From positions 1 through 38,557 of the forward strand of contig JAILLW010000073.1 of the NCBI GenBank assembly GCA_024692955.1: DNA of 38,557 nt. The letters run 5' to 3'. The notes under the pieces were generated by a model, which worked only from the letters and a program-made list of their open reading frames with translations, was not told where the DNA came from and made no database searches. Of the stretch, positions 1 to 7,596 are shown piece after piece. Position 1 is the first letter of the stretch. Each line of letters opens with the position of its first letter. The translations under genes were made by a program, and so were the position numbers. Source of the DNA: Lachnospiraceae bacterium (GTDB taxonomy: Bacteria > Bacillota > Clostridia > Lachnospirales > Lachnospiraceae).

Positions 1-580
1 TATAAAGATCCCCCGTCTTTCTGTCCGGAGTGAGCCGGTCCGTTTCCTTTTTCAGTCTCTCATGAACTTCATCATAGAGGCCCATATCCGCTGTCTGGTC
101 GGACACATTGCCGATCTTCGCATTGATCCCCGCGGTCACGCCGGTGCCACAGTCCTGTTGCGCGATAAAGACCGTCCTCATAAAGGAATCGATGTCGATC
201 CCGAACAGTTCTTCTCCGATGTTTTCCGAAAAGTCGCTGCTTTTCAGGTTCGTTCTGTCATCATACAGTTCGAAGAGATCGTCCGATGCTTTTTTCTCTC
301 CGAAGGATCTTTCGATGCGATATCTTTTTCCTCCGGCTTCAAAGACCAGGCTTCCGCCGTAGGTTCCCATCTGCCAGGGTCTGAATTTCTTTCGCTCATT
401 CTCGATCTCGCTTCTCTTGTTCTCACCGAGAAAGCCGTAAAACATCACCCTGATAAATGTGGCAAGGGTGCTTTTTCCCCATCCGTTCTCCTTGTGGATC
501 ACGGCACAGCCTTCCCTGAATCCGAAGTCCCGGTCCTGCAGTTTCCCGAAGTTTCCGATGTGGCAGCTTATGATCTTCAT
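1..580 (-). CDS. SbcC-like AAA ATPase, N-terminal part (cut by window edge)
   Basis: This is the first 193 codons of an ATP-binding protein that continues beyond base 1. The start codon at 578-580 overlaps the stop of the upstream SbcD-like gene in an ATGA junction, so the two are translationally coupled. The N-terminus has the ABC/SMC-type layout: a beta strand, then 'NFGKL', a P-loop ENGWGKST at residues 31-38, and a Q-loop-like 'FIAQQD' about 120 residues later. SbcC/Rad50-type ATPases pair with SbcD/Mre11-type nucleases to process DNA ends and hairpins. The 'NGWGKST' version is typical of a Clostridia branch annotated only as 'AAA family ATPase'. The coiled coil and the Walker B/signature half lie outside the window. 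The family is well supported; the exact orthologue (SbcC or YhaN) is not. Confidence 0.88.
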   Translation of the reverse strand, partial: MKIISCHIGNFGKLQDRDFGFREGCAVIHKENGWGKSTLATFIRVMFYGFLGENKRSEIENERKKFRPWQMGTYGGSLVFEAGGKRYRIERSFGEKKASDDLFELYDDRTNLKSSDFSENIGEELFGIDIDSFMRTVFIAQQDCGTGVTAGINAKIGNVSDQTADMGLYDEVHERLKKETDRLTPDRKTGDLY

Positions 581-1692
581 AATTCAAAATCCTCTTTGTC
601 AAACGCCTGAAAGCCGCAACGGATGATCAGTGCCTTTTCTTCTTCATCAAGGTTCTCATCTCCCTGCACGATCCGTACGAATTCACCCTTAAGGGAAGCG
701 TCCAGCGCATAATCGTTGTAATCGATCCGGATCTTTGTTTTGTCCTGGATCTTTCCGAAATAGAAGCTGTCCGTCAGGACCCTGCCGAGATAATCCGTAT
801 TCTTTTCGCAGTCGACATCGATCTCCCCTTCCAGGATCACTTTTATCATATCTTTGGCATCACAGTTCTGCCTTTCAATAGCCTCGTCCATACAATGTCT
901 GATCTCGGGCGTTGTCCGGCAGCCGGATATGTCTGCGTGCACTTCATGAAGATTCCTTTTCGCGAAAGGGATGAACTCCGTCCGGTATGTCTGATCATTC
1001 TCATTCACATCGATCAGGACAAATCCGTGTTCTCCGCATTCATCAAAGCCCCTGCCCTCCAGGCAGCCGCAATAGCAGTATTTCCCCCTCGGAGGAAGTT
1101 CTCCCTCCTGATATTCATGCACGTGTCCGAGAGCAAGGTAATCGATATTCCGGTTCCTTAATTCATTCAGGCTGATCGTTTCGGCATCATTTTCGTTCTT
1201 ATAAGCGCTTATCTGCCCGTGCATTGTAACGATATTGAAGTCCCGAGGGTCAAGGATCAGAGAAGAATAAAGAGCCCCCGTATCCGATCCGTCCGGTTCG
1301 ATCCCCGAGATCGTAACGTTTCGGTCGCCCAGCGTGCTCAGCTTATACTGCTTCCAGTTCCGGTCGAACAGGAACAGATTGTCCGGGATCTCCGGGATCG
1401 CCTCCAGAAACCGTTCGCTTCCGCCGTGATTTCCCCGGATGTAATAAAATGCGATATCTTCATGGGAAGTTATCGCATCGATCACACTGTTTCTGGTGGT
1501 GGCAGTGATCGTCGTCGTATCGAAAAGGTCCCCGGCAATGATGATGCCGGACACCCCGTTATCCTCAGCGTAATCGATCATTCTGAGAAAGGTTCCCAGG
1601 ATCTCAAACTTTCGTTCTTTTGCCTTCGCCTTGTCAAGATTCGATGTCATCTTCGAATCAAGATGTATGTCCGCGCAATGGATCAGTTTCAT
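577..1692 (-). CDS. SbcD-like metallophosphoesterase (DNA double-strand-end nuclease subunit)
   Basis: This 371-residue protein is a calcineurin-like phosphoesterase of the SbcD/Mre11/YhaO group. The metal-binding motifs appear in order: D8 and H10 in 'ADIHLD', GDLFD at 54-58, RGNHG at 86-90, then 'MHGQ' near 157 and 'LGHVHE' near 187. These residues normally bind two Mn ions and catalyse nuclease activity on DNA ends together with the SbcC-like ATPase. That partner is encoded immediately downstream with a 4-base overlap, which supports a complex. The start at 1690-1692 follows a GGAGGGG ribosome binding site. That site lies between the end of a decayed gene (stop 1715-1717) and this start, so the pair may now depend on read-through or an unseen promoter. 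The length is usual for the family. Confidence 0.9.
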   Translation of the reverse strand: MKLIHCADIHLDSKMTSNLDKAKAKERKFEILGTFLRMIDYAEDNGVSGIIIAGDLFDTTTITATTRNSVIDAITSHEDIAFYYIRGNHGGSERFLEAIPEIPDNLFLFDRNWKQYKLSTLGDRNVTISGIEPDGSDTGALYSSLILDPRDFNIVTMHGQISAYKNENDAETISLNELRNRNIDYLALGHVHEYQEGELPPRGKYCYCGCLEGRGFDECGEHGFVLIDVNENDQTYRTEFIPFAKRNLHEVHADISGCRTTPEIRHCMDEAIERQNCDAKDMIKVILEGEIDVDCEKNTDYLGRVLTDSFYFGKIQDKTKIRIDYNDYALDASLKGEFVRIVQGDENLDEEEKALIIRCGFQAFDKEDFEL

Positions 1693-1714
1693 TTCCCCTC
1701 CAGTTCTTCCATCG

Positions 1715-2000
1715 TCAGGATTCTGCTTTTTCCCCCCTGGCTGCCTTCAACAGTTTTAATTCCTTCTCCAGTTCTGTGATCTTTTTTCAGCTTCCGCGGC
1801 CCGTCTTTCTGCCTCTTTTACACGTTCTCGTTCTTCTTCGATCGCTTCCTGTATGATGATCCGCTCTTTCATATACTGTGTTCTCCATTTTTCATTCCTG
1901 CGGCCTTTAGCACTGCTTCATTAATTCGGACCGTCAGTTCGCTTTTTGCCACTCCCGTCTGAATGTATCTATACAGATCCCTCAGTTCATCCGGAATGAA
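1715..2000 (-). pseudogene. Decayed 3' end of a gene resembling the Rpn family, two frameshifts
   Basis: Three consecutive pieces in three frames together read like one C-terminal region. The first starts near 2000 ('PDELRDLYRYIQTGV', then 'SELTVRINEAVLKA'). The second starts near 1900 ('RRNEKWRTQYMKERIIIQEA', followed by a Glu/Arg-rich helix). The third starts at a run of six A bases at 1782-1787 ('KITELEKELKLLKAARGE') and ends at TGA 1715-1717. The coiled-coil character continues across both shifts, as expected of a once-intact gene. From memory, this tail resembles the C-terminus of Rpn-family putative transposases abundant in Lachnospiraceae; that match is inference. The fragment begins directly after the stop codon of the intact Rpn gene and in the same frame. 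It has no start codon or ribosome binding site. Confidence 0.72.
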
Positions 2001-2006
2001 AACCGG

Positions 2007-2969
2007 CTACTTCAATGCCTCCATTGCCAGATCCACAGTATCCTCATCGGCGCCTTCCGCAATCAGCTCTTCCCTGCTCTTCCCCGACCGGATTTTTCTG
2101 ATCAGGCTCACCACTGAGTTAGCCCCCTCAGTTCTGCCTGCCTCCCAGCCTTCAGTTCTGCCTGCCTCCCAGCCTTCTTTTCTTCCATCCTCTATCATTT
2201 CTTTAATCGCTACACACATATCGATCTCATCCTCCTGTTCTTTCATCGGAATCCGGGCCGAAGTAAATGTATTGATCATATTGACCGTATCCCTGTCCAC
2301 CTTTTTGTATTCTTCTTTCCGCTCAATTATATCATACAGCTTCTCTTTGTCGGTTGAATACTTGATGAATTCCAAGACCACCCCGAGTTTACTCGAAAAC
2401 TTTGCAAAGTCTTCTACATCCGCTGCAGAAATAAGATTCAATTTATAATCTTCCACATAATCAAGAATGTCGTCATCCGTATGTGCAAGCATTTCATGCA
2501 ATGACTTCGGCGCATCCCACTTTTTCGTATCCAGACATATGCAGAGCGTTATGACAGGCAATATCTTTTCCCCTTTCATAAAACGATCCTGCAGATCCCC
2601 CTCAAATCGCTCTTTGATTGCTTTTTCGGAACGTTTTCTTTCAATCTGGGCTATATAATTCATCGCATCATATATAAGGTTCCTGACCGGCATTGTATAA
2701 TGCACTTTTGACTGCGCTTCAATTCCCAAAAGAATCAGAATTGCTCCCTGTGTTGTTCGAATTGTGCATGATTTCAGGATGTCGCGCATTCTTTCATCTG
2801 TGAAGAGTTTTTTATTATGGCTAAATACCATGAGTTCTTCTGGGCTCTTCTCTTCAAGATCTTCCGGATGCAATACCTGCCTTCCCTGATAAAGAAAGTA
2901 ATTAAATGCATCCGCAAACACTTCATTTTTCGAGAGATACTGTTTAGCGATATGATCTTTCTTTCCCAC
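2007..2969 (-). CDS. Rpn-family PD-(D/E)XK nuclease / putative transposase
   Basis: This 320-residue protein matches the Rpn family (recombination-promoting nucleases, PDDEXK_2 fold). The N-terminus (residues 1-35) has the family's '...KQYLSKNEVFADAFNY' segment. The catalytic-type motif GIEAQ lies at 82-86, followed by 'MPVRNLIYDAMNYI'. The C-terminus has a short repeat (EGWEAGRT twice, from a 24-base duplication) and a charged helical end. I chose the GTG start at 2967-2969 because AGGAGG precedes it by 11 bases, because family members start at this 'GKKD' point, and because a promoter at 3050-3078 lies inside any longer reading frame. Rpn proteins cut DNA and promote recA-independent recombination; individual family members vary in activity. 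It stands alone, between gene remnants on both sides. Confidence 0.85.
   Translation of the reverse strand: MGKKDHIAKQYLSKNEVFADAFNYFLYQGRQVLHPEDLEEKSPEELMVFSHNKKLFTDERMRDILKSCTIRTTQGAILILLGIEAQSKVHYTMPVRNLIYDAMNYIAQIERKRSEKAIKERFEGDLQDRFMKGEKILPVITLCICLDTKKWDAPKSLHEMLAHTDDDILDYVEDYKLNLISAADVEDFAKFSSKLGVVLEFIKYSTDKEKLYDIIERKEEYKKVDRDTVNMINTFTSARIPMKEQEDEIDMCVAIKEMIEDGRKEGWEAGRTEGWEAGRTEGANSVVSLIRKIRSGKSREELIAEGADEDTVDLAMEALK
2128..2175. repeat. Two exact 24-base direct repeats inside the Rpn gene
   Basis: Two identical 24-base units (2128-2151 and 2152-2175) encode the duplicated octapeptide EGWEAGRT near the C-terminus of the Rpn-family protein. Such in-frame units can expand or contract by replication slippage without breaking the frame. 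Confidence 0.95.
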
Positions 2970-3015
2970 TTGCGATATAACCTCCTCAAGAACACTTTGA
3001 TTTCCAATACATCGC

Positions 3016-3027
3016 TCGACCGGTCGA
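3016..3027. promoter_or_regulatory. 12-base perfect palindrome in the Rpn 5' leader (possible operator)
   Basis: The sequence TCGACCGGTCGA is a perfect 12-base palindrome. It lies roughly 16-28 bases downstream of the predicted transcription start of the Rpn gene. Its position between promoter and start codon fits a repressor site, but no regulator is known, and a GC-rich palindrome of this length can occur by chance. Confidence 0.35.
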
Positions 3028-3049
3028 TGTGACTTGGGTAAGTAAAAGG

Positions 3050-3078
3050 AGTGTAGCAAAGTGGGGATTCCCTTTCAA
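3050..3078 (-). promoter_or_regulatory. Sigma-A-type promoter for the Rpn gene
   Basis: On the minus strand the -35 box is TTGAAA (3073-3078, 5 of 6 consensus bases). A 17-base spacer separates it from the -10 box TACACT (3050-3055, 4 of 6). Transcription would start near 3043, about 74 bases before the GTG start at 2969. This supports the short gene model, because a start at 3059 would overlap the -10 box. Confidence 0.6.
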
Positions 3079-3321
3079 GGTATTTCCGCCAAAAACTGCT
3101 CTTTTTTGATGTAGAAAATTCTGGAAGCTCTGCAGCTTTCATTTCCAGATATGGTAGTATGGATTGTTTTACAATCCGCATAATTCGTCTGTAAACCACA
3201 AGATTCTGTATTGTGCAAGATTACCTGACTTTCTCAACGGGCTCCGCCCAATGCGCTTCATGCCTCAGTTCCTACCTTATCAAGGCAACTCCTTAATTCT
3301 ATTTTGAAAGGTATTGCCGAT

Positions 3322-3435
3322 CTATTTAAGCGGCAACCCCCTGGAGTCAGTAAAGCTTCCTGCTGCTATTCTGCATATGTCCACAATCCACCCAATTCCA
3401 AATAGGCCAGCTGTAAAAAGGTAAAGAATCCCCAT
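3322..3435 (-). pseudogene. C-terminal fragment of a TM2-domain membrane protein
   Basis: The 37 codons before the TAG at 3322-3324 read 'MGILYLFTAGLFGIGWIVD' and continue to '...FTDSRGLPLK'. This is the second half of a TM2 domain: the last transmembrane helix with the G-I-G-W-x-x-D motif and the short cytoplasmic tail. The first helix and the 'GxFGxHxFYLG' loop expected upstream are absent; the preceding codons are unrelated and run into the end of the polymerase gene at 3467. The fragment therefore looks like the stump of a gene truncated by a rearrangement, probably when the polysaccharide operon arrived. Its ATG at 3433-3435 has no convincing ribosome binding site. The domain identity is from memory of the family pattern and is quite distinctive. 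Confidence 0.75.
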
Positions 3436-3466
3436 ATTACATTGCAGATCTATGATTGAGTATTTA

Positions 3467-4666
3467 CTAACTATCTCCAACATAGGTTCGTTTCATTCCG
3501 CGCAAGCATACATTCTGCGAAAGATCATCAGATCCGTTATTAACGCCCCGTCTAATCCCCTCCCAATCCTCATCACTCATAAAAAAGCAAAAAACCCAGA
3601 TCGGTATAAACCAATTAGCCGCTTCGTCAGTCAATGCCCGAATGACGGTGACCAAAACAATATGCGCAATGTAAAAGTTTTTACTTTTCATTGCTCCACA
3701 AATTCCTTTCGTTATAGCAACGCACAAACATATCAAAGGCATCAGCCCATAATTCTTATGAAATGTCAAAAAAGTATTATGAAGATGGATAAATCCTCTA
3801 TCAAGCTTATAATCGGAAGTTATATTTGCTCCAAATACAATATTCTTCAGATAGTTATCCTTTATATGCTGAAAATACCTGTTCCATATCCAGAATCTTC
3901 CATGCTCTTCATGGACAATGCTACTAGCGGCTACATACACCCCGCCAGCTCTGAAAACTACAAATGCAACTATTGCCATCAAGAGTAGAAATGCTTTTGT
4001 CCAAACAATCCGATCACCATTTTTGTTAATTATCATGTAGCCCAGCATCAGCACAGAAAATGACAGTATGTTCCCAGTGCCGCTACTCAAGAGTGCCACA
4101 AGAAAGCAAAGAAATATTAGCACAAAATTGGGAGCTTTACGAACGTACTGACGATGTATCACGTCGATAAAAACAAGTAACAGCATATGAATCGTTGCTG
4201 TGTTAGTTCCAAGTAGTCTTGAAACTGTACGATACTCCGAATCGATCGGATATTTGTAAAACAATGTCAGTAATCTGATACAAAGAAAAATCAGCACACC
4301 GACAGCTATCCTGTCAGGTGTTTTCAACTCTTTTCTGAAATAGTAGAGAGATATTCCAAACCCTACAGAGATCAGTAGCAATACGATATCAACCACTTCG
4401 TTGTTCCGATTGATGAGAATGCTCGGTAAGGAAATTGCAATACTCATAAATGCCCATTTAGTCTTCAATGATTTCCATATTTTATACATAGCAATCAATG
4501 AGAATAACATAACTCCAAGAAACGACCAGGCAGCCGTTGTAGTGCGATAATCCAAATCAAATATGTACCTTATATTCATGCACATAAAATAAAAGAGCAT
4601 TAGTGCAAATAAGATCACATCTCTGGCTCTATAGTGTTTTTCCCGTACGCCTGAAGTATAGTTCAT
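3467..4666 (-). CDS. Wzy/WaaL-like O-antigen polymerase or ligase family membrane protein
   Basis: This 399-residue polytopic membrane protein has about ten to twelve hydrophobic helices and a large polar loop near residues 240-300. The loop contains 'HGRFWIWNRYFQHI' and 'HLHNTFLTFHKNYGLMPLI', the arrangement seen in the Wzy_C / O-antigen ligase superfamily, where a loop Arg and a HN-x-x-L motif matter for catalysis. Such proteins polymerise or transfer undecaprenyl-linked glycan repeats on the outer face of the membrane. It is the last gene of the operon and starts in an ATGA overlap (4663-4666) with the glycosyltransferase upstream. The codons are AT-richer than in the 10-38 kb region. Polymerase and ligase cannot be told apart from sequence alone, but the flippase upstream makes a polymerase the simpler reading. 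Confidence 0.75.
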   Translation of the reverse strand: MNYTSGVREKHYRARDVILFALMLFYFMCMNIRYIFDLDYRTTTAAWSFLGVMLFSLIAMYKIWKSLKTKWAFMSIAISLPSILINRNNEVVDIVLLLISVGFGISLYYFRKELKTPDRIAVGVLIFLCIRLLTLFYKYPIDSEYRTVSRLLGTNTATIHMLLLVFIDVIHRQYVRKAPNFVLIFLCFLVALLSSGTGNILSFSVLMLGYMIINKNGDRIVWTKAFLLLMAIVAFVVFRAGGVYVAASSIVHEEHGRFWIWNRYFQHIKDNYLKNIVFGANITSDYKLDRGFIHLHNTFLTFHKNYGLMPLICLCVAITKGICGAMKSKNFYIAHIVLVTVIRALTDEAANWFIPIWVFCFFMSDEDWEGIRRGVNNGSDDLSQNVCLRGMKRTYVGDS

Positions 4667-5769
4667 TTCTGATCCTTCTCTTTTAATCTCTCAAGCTCGA
4701 AATTCAGTTCTTCAATAGTCTTTGGTATATGAATAAATCTTCCCCCATCTTTCATACGTATGTTTTCAATCAACGTATATACTGGTGCCCAATTCTTTTC
4801 CATTTTGAATATTTCGTACAAAAAGAACACATGAATATTCTTGTCAAAGACGAAATGGAAATTAATTGCCGCTGAAGAACAGACTGTAAAAACAATCTTG
4901 ATAGACGACAATTCCACATTCATCAAGACCAATTCCATAGGTTTGTCAGGATATAATATCGAAACCATCTTATCATCATATTTCTTATCATCAGAAATTG
5001 GGTGTTTCTTAATTATCAAGTCTTCTCTTCCTAACACCCCAATTAATTCCGACAAAAGCCTCTCCTGAACCTGTTCTTTCCCCTCATCGTAAAAATTCTG
5101 ATCAAAATACAAAAACTTCTTTTGTCCAAGCGTTCTCCAGTTTTCCACATCGCTATTCCCAATATTAAAAATGCAATTTACCGTTTCCCTGATTCCTTTT
5201 AAGGATCCCGCTTTTTCGATCTTCTTTACCTGCACACCATCGCGAATGTTTAAAGCATATTGTGGCTCATGAACAAATAGTTCATCATTTTCATCCAGGT
5301 AATAATGCCCATAAACGACCTTAGAATACCATCTCCGCCAGATCTGCTTTTTGGCATACATGTAGTATTCAAATATGCCTTCTTCATACAATGAAAGCCT
5401 TAGCGAAGCGTTTTTTTTCAGAAAATGGTAGTATACAGCCACACCCGCCATCGAAGGACCGGCCAAATATAGCCTGTCATATTTTTTGAAACTATTAGGG
5501 AGTTCTTGGCGCATCCTCTTAACAACTGACAAATCCTTGATCGCTTTGGCAACCTTAGCAACGTTGGTTTGGGAAGTATTCATTACATATTTGTATAAAA
5601 ACACGTCATTTACGATAGCAAGGCTTTCAATCCTATCAACTATCTGATCATCCGTTCGGTTTTGATCCAGACACAGGAGGATATCAGATTCTTTGCCTTC
5701 CTCTCGCATTTTCATAATGCATAATGCATTAAATAATTGATATTCCGTTTCGCATATATAGAGAACCAT
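4663..5769 (-). CDS. Polysialyltransferase-like (GT52/GT38-type) glycosyltransferase
   Basis: This 368-residue soluble protein begins 'MVLYICETEYQLFNALCIMK', resembling the 'xETPYQLxNALxI' start of capsular sialyl- and polysialyltransferases. Further on it has 'IIKKHPISDDKKYDD' and 'FTVCSSAAINFHFVFDKNI', matching the 'KxHP' and 'SSAAxN' patterns these enzymes use to bind the nucleotide sugar. It probably adds a sugar to a lipid-linked repeat on the cytoplasmic side. The ATG at 5767-5769 is preferred over an in-frame TTG 30 bases upstream, because AGGTGG precedes it by 12 bases and the family N-terminus starts there. It follows the asparagine-synthetase-like gene and overlaps the polymerase by four bases. 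No CMP-sialic acid biosynthesis genes are visible, so the donor is unknown. Confidence 0.65.
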   Translation of the reverse strand: MVLYICETEYQLFNALCIMKMREEGKESDILLCLDQNRTDDQIVDRIESLAIVNDVFLYKYVMNTSQTNVAKVAKAIKDLSVVKRMRQELPNSFKKYDRLYLAGPSMAGVAVYYHFLKKNASLRLSLYEEGIFEYYMYAKKQIWRRWYSKVVYGHYYLDENDELFVHEPQYALNIRDGVQVKKIEKAGSLKGIRETVNCIFNIGNSDVENWRTLGQKKFLYFDQNFYDEGKEQVQERLLSELIGVLGREDLIIKKHPISDDKKYDDKMVSILYPDKPMELVLMNVELSSIKIVFTVCSSAAINFHFVFDKNIHVFFLYEIFKMEKNWAPVYTLIENIRMKDGGRFIHIPKTIEELNFELERLKEKDQK

Positions 5770-5802
5770 TCTATTTTGCGCCCACCTTTCAAAGGCCAAA
5801 AA

Positions 5803-7593
5803 TCATTGATAAAGAAAGCTGTTTTCTTTTTGTCTACTGTAAAGATCATATAGTTTCAGTTTTGCAATACAGGCACAGAGAGCCGGCAGATCGAAACCAC
5901 CTTTCGCCGGATTATCTCTAATTGATATGTTTAGCTTACCGACAAGATCCATAGATTGAAGCGATTTGATGCAAGCATCAAACAGTCTGCCGTTTTCAGA
6001 TTTTTCCGGAAATAGTTTCTTTTCAAAATATCTAAGATACACCCTATCATATATAGGGGTTCGATAAATAGTGTCTCGTATCATAAACATCACTTTTTTC
6101 TTAACCGGATAACGCAGTTTCAGTGACGATTTATCAAGCAGCATTAAATTATTATGGGAAAACACTGGAAGATCAAGCAATTCCTTATGTACATTATATA
6201 TGTACCTGAGCGAAACTGCATCGTCTTCCTTGTAGTCGCAAGGAATTGCAGAAATTATATCCCATAATGGCTTAGTATACATTAACGGAATACTGTAATA
6301 ATACTGATTAAAGAAATTGTTCAAGCCCATTCCCATATCTAAGCGACTATAGTTAAACAGAATAGTCGCTTCATCTATTGATAAATCTGATTTGTCCATT
6401 GTAGCCGTCAACCGTTTTAAGTCGTCATAAGCAAGTTGAAAAACATCCGGCATTGACAAAACCTTGGTAAATATCCCATTTCTAAAACAAGCATTCGCTA
6501 TTAGATTTTCTACGGAGTAATTCTTTCCAAACGACTTTACGATTGCATTCTCCATGCGAAGGATATCTGGGTCATATCCCATTTCTATTTCGTCGACACC
6601 CAAGTTTGCAATTTCTTCGGCCATGTGGAGCCACTTCGAATTGTGTGCATAAATCGAAGCATATTCACCAAATCGATTGCATTCATTCAAATCAAGCTTT
6701 TCAATGCATTTTTCAAAGGATTCAGACACATCGAACAATCTCGATTCAAGGTTAAATTTTTTTGCCAATCCGACATTAATCTCCCAATCCTTTGAAGTTC
6801 CATTGGTAATGCTGTCCAATCCTTTCCAATAAGCGAGCATTGTATCATTTCCGTTATGCAGATCAATAGCAAGTTTTAACCTGCTATCCAATCCTCCGGT
6901 TGCAAAAAGGAGTTTCTTTTTGCTTGATCTGGAAAACGCTTTAGAAATGTATAGTGATTTCTCTATTAGGCACGAAACAGCTTCGTCAGTATTCCTGAAT
7001 TTATATGTCGATGAATTGACATTCATATCCTCGATTCTTGCCATCCCATTCCTAATACAAATACAAGAATCTTCCAAAAGACGGCATACTCCTGTAAACG
7101 GAGTCTCTTTATCGCAAAGCCCTGTCTTAGCAAGTTGCAGGACCAGAATATTATTGTTTATTTCCGCTGTTATCTCCCTTGCTATGTGATAGTACGTATT
7201 AGTGATAAGAAACTTTCCATTCCCTATGAAGTAATAAAGCGCATAAGTATGTGTTCCATCCACAAATACATATGCCACATCTCTATCTTTTATAACACAG
7301 GCAAATGTTCCAATCAGATTATTACGTATATACTGAAGTTCGATTCCTAAGCCAAAAAAATCATCCGCAAGAAGGCGTAATGCTTCCCCTCCTACCTGCC
7401 CGTTGTATACCCAACTACCGACACATATGACAGTTCTTTCCCCATCAGTATAAACATTTTCATTACTGACATACTGTTTTTTATATGCAGTTACTCCATT
7501 TTGTGAATAAGATGAATGAAAGCCTGCGTCTTCAAAGCATGTTTTCAAATCACTTTCCCAACGAGTATCGTTAGTAATTAGAATCTTCCCCAT
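5803..7593 (-). CDS. Asparagine-synthetase-like protein without an N-terminal glutaminase Cys
   Basis: This 596-residue protein has the two-domain layout of AsnB-type enzymes. Residues 1-200 resemble the Ntn glutaminase fold ('NNLIGTFACVIKDRDVAYVF', then 'LYYFIGNGKFLITN'). From about residue 225 there is an ATP-pyrophosphatase domain with the PP-loop 'FATGGLDSR' near 233-240. The start 'MGKILITND' has no Cys2, so it cannot hydrolyse glutamine by the usual route and would need free ammonia or another nucleophile. Such proteins are common in exopolysaccharide clusters, where a role in amidating uronic acids or aminoacyl sugars is possible; here that is inference. The start follows GGAGAG by eight bases, and the gene lies three bases after the flippase stop. 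Confidence 0.7.
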   Translation of the reverse strand: MGKILITNDTRWESDLKTCFEDAGFHSSYSQNGVTAYKKQYVSNENVYTDGERTVICVGSWVYNGQVGGEALRLLADDFFGLGIELQYIRNNLIGTFACVIKDRDVAYVFVDGTHTYALYYFIGNGKFLITNTYYHIAREITAEINNNILVLQLAKTGLCDKETPFTGVCRLLEDSCICIRNGMARIEDMNVNSSTYKFRNTDEAVSCLIEKSLYISKAFSRSSKKKLLFATGGLDSRLKLAIDLHNGNDTMLAYWKGLDSITNGTSKDWEINVGLAKKFNLESRLFDVSESFEKCIEKLDLNECNRFGEYASIYAHNSKWLHMAEEIANLGVDEIEMGYDPDILRMENAIVKSFGKNYSVENLIANACFRNGIFTKVLSMPDVFQLAYDDLKRLTATMDKSDLSIDEATILFNYSRLDMGMGLNNFFNQYYYSIPLMYTKPLWDIISAIPCDYKEDDAVSLRYIYNVHKELLDLPVFSHNNLMLLDKSSLKLRYPVKKKVMFMIRDTIYRTPIYDRVYLRYFEKKLFPEKSENGRLFDACIKSLQSMDLVGKLNISIRDNPAKGGFDLPALCACIAKLKLYDLYSRQKENSFLYQ

Positions 7594-7596
7594 ATA

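Noticed and set aside
3169-3261. Possible 30-codon minus-strand gene, and a longer frame at 2774-3199
   Set aside because: Neither has a good ribosome binding site or a family pattern I recognise, and the longer one overlaps the Rpn promoter and gene in another frame. The stretch 3079-3321 holds nothing I can support.
3284-3318. Imperfect stem-loop (GGCAA...TTGCC) after the TM2 fragment, considered as terminator of the polysaccharide operon
   Set aside because: The stem is interrupted, the loop is large and no T run follows on the minus strand, so a terminator call is not justified.
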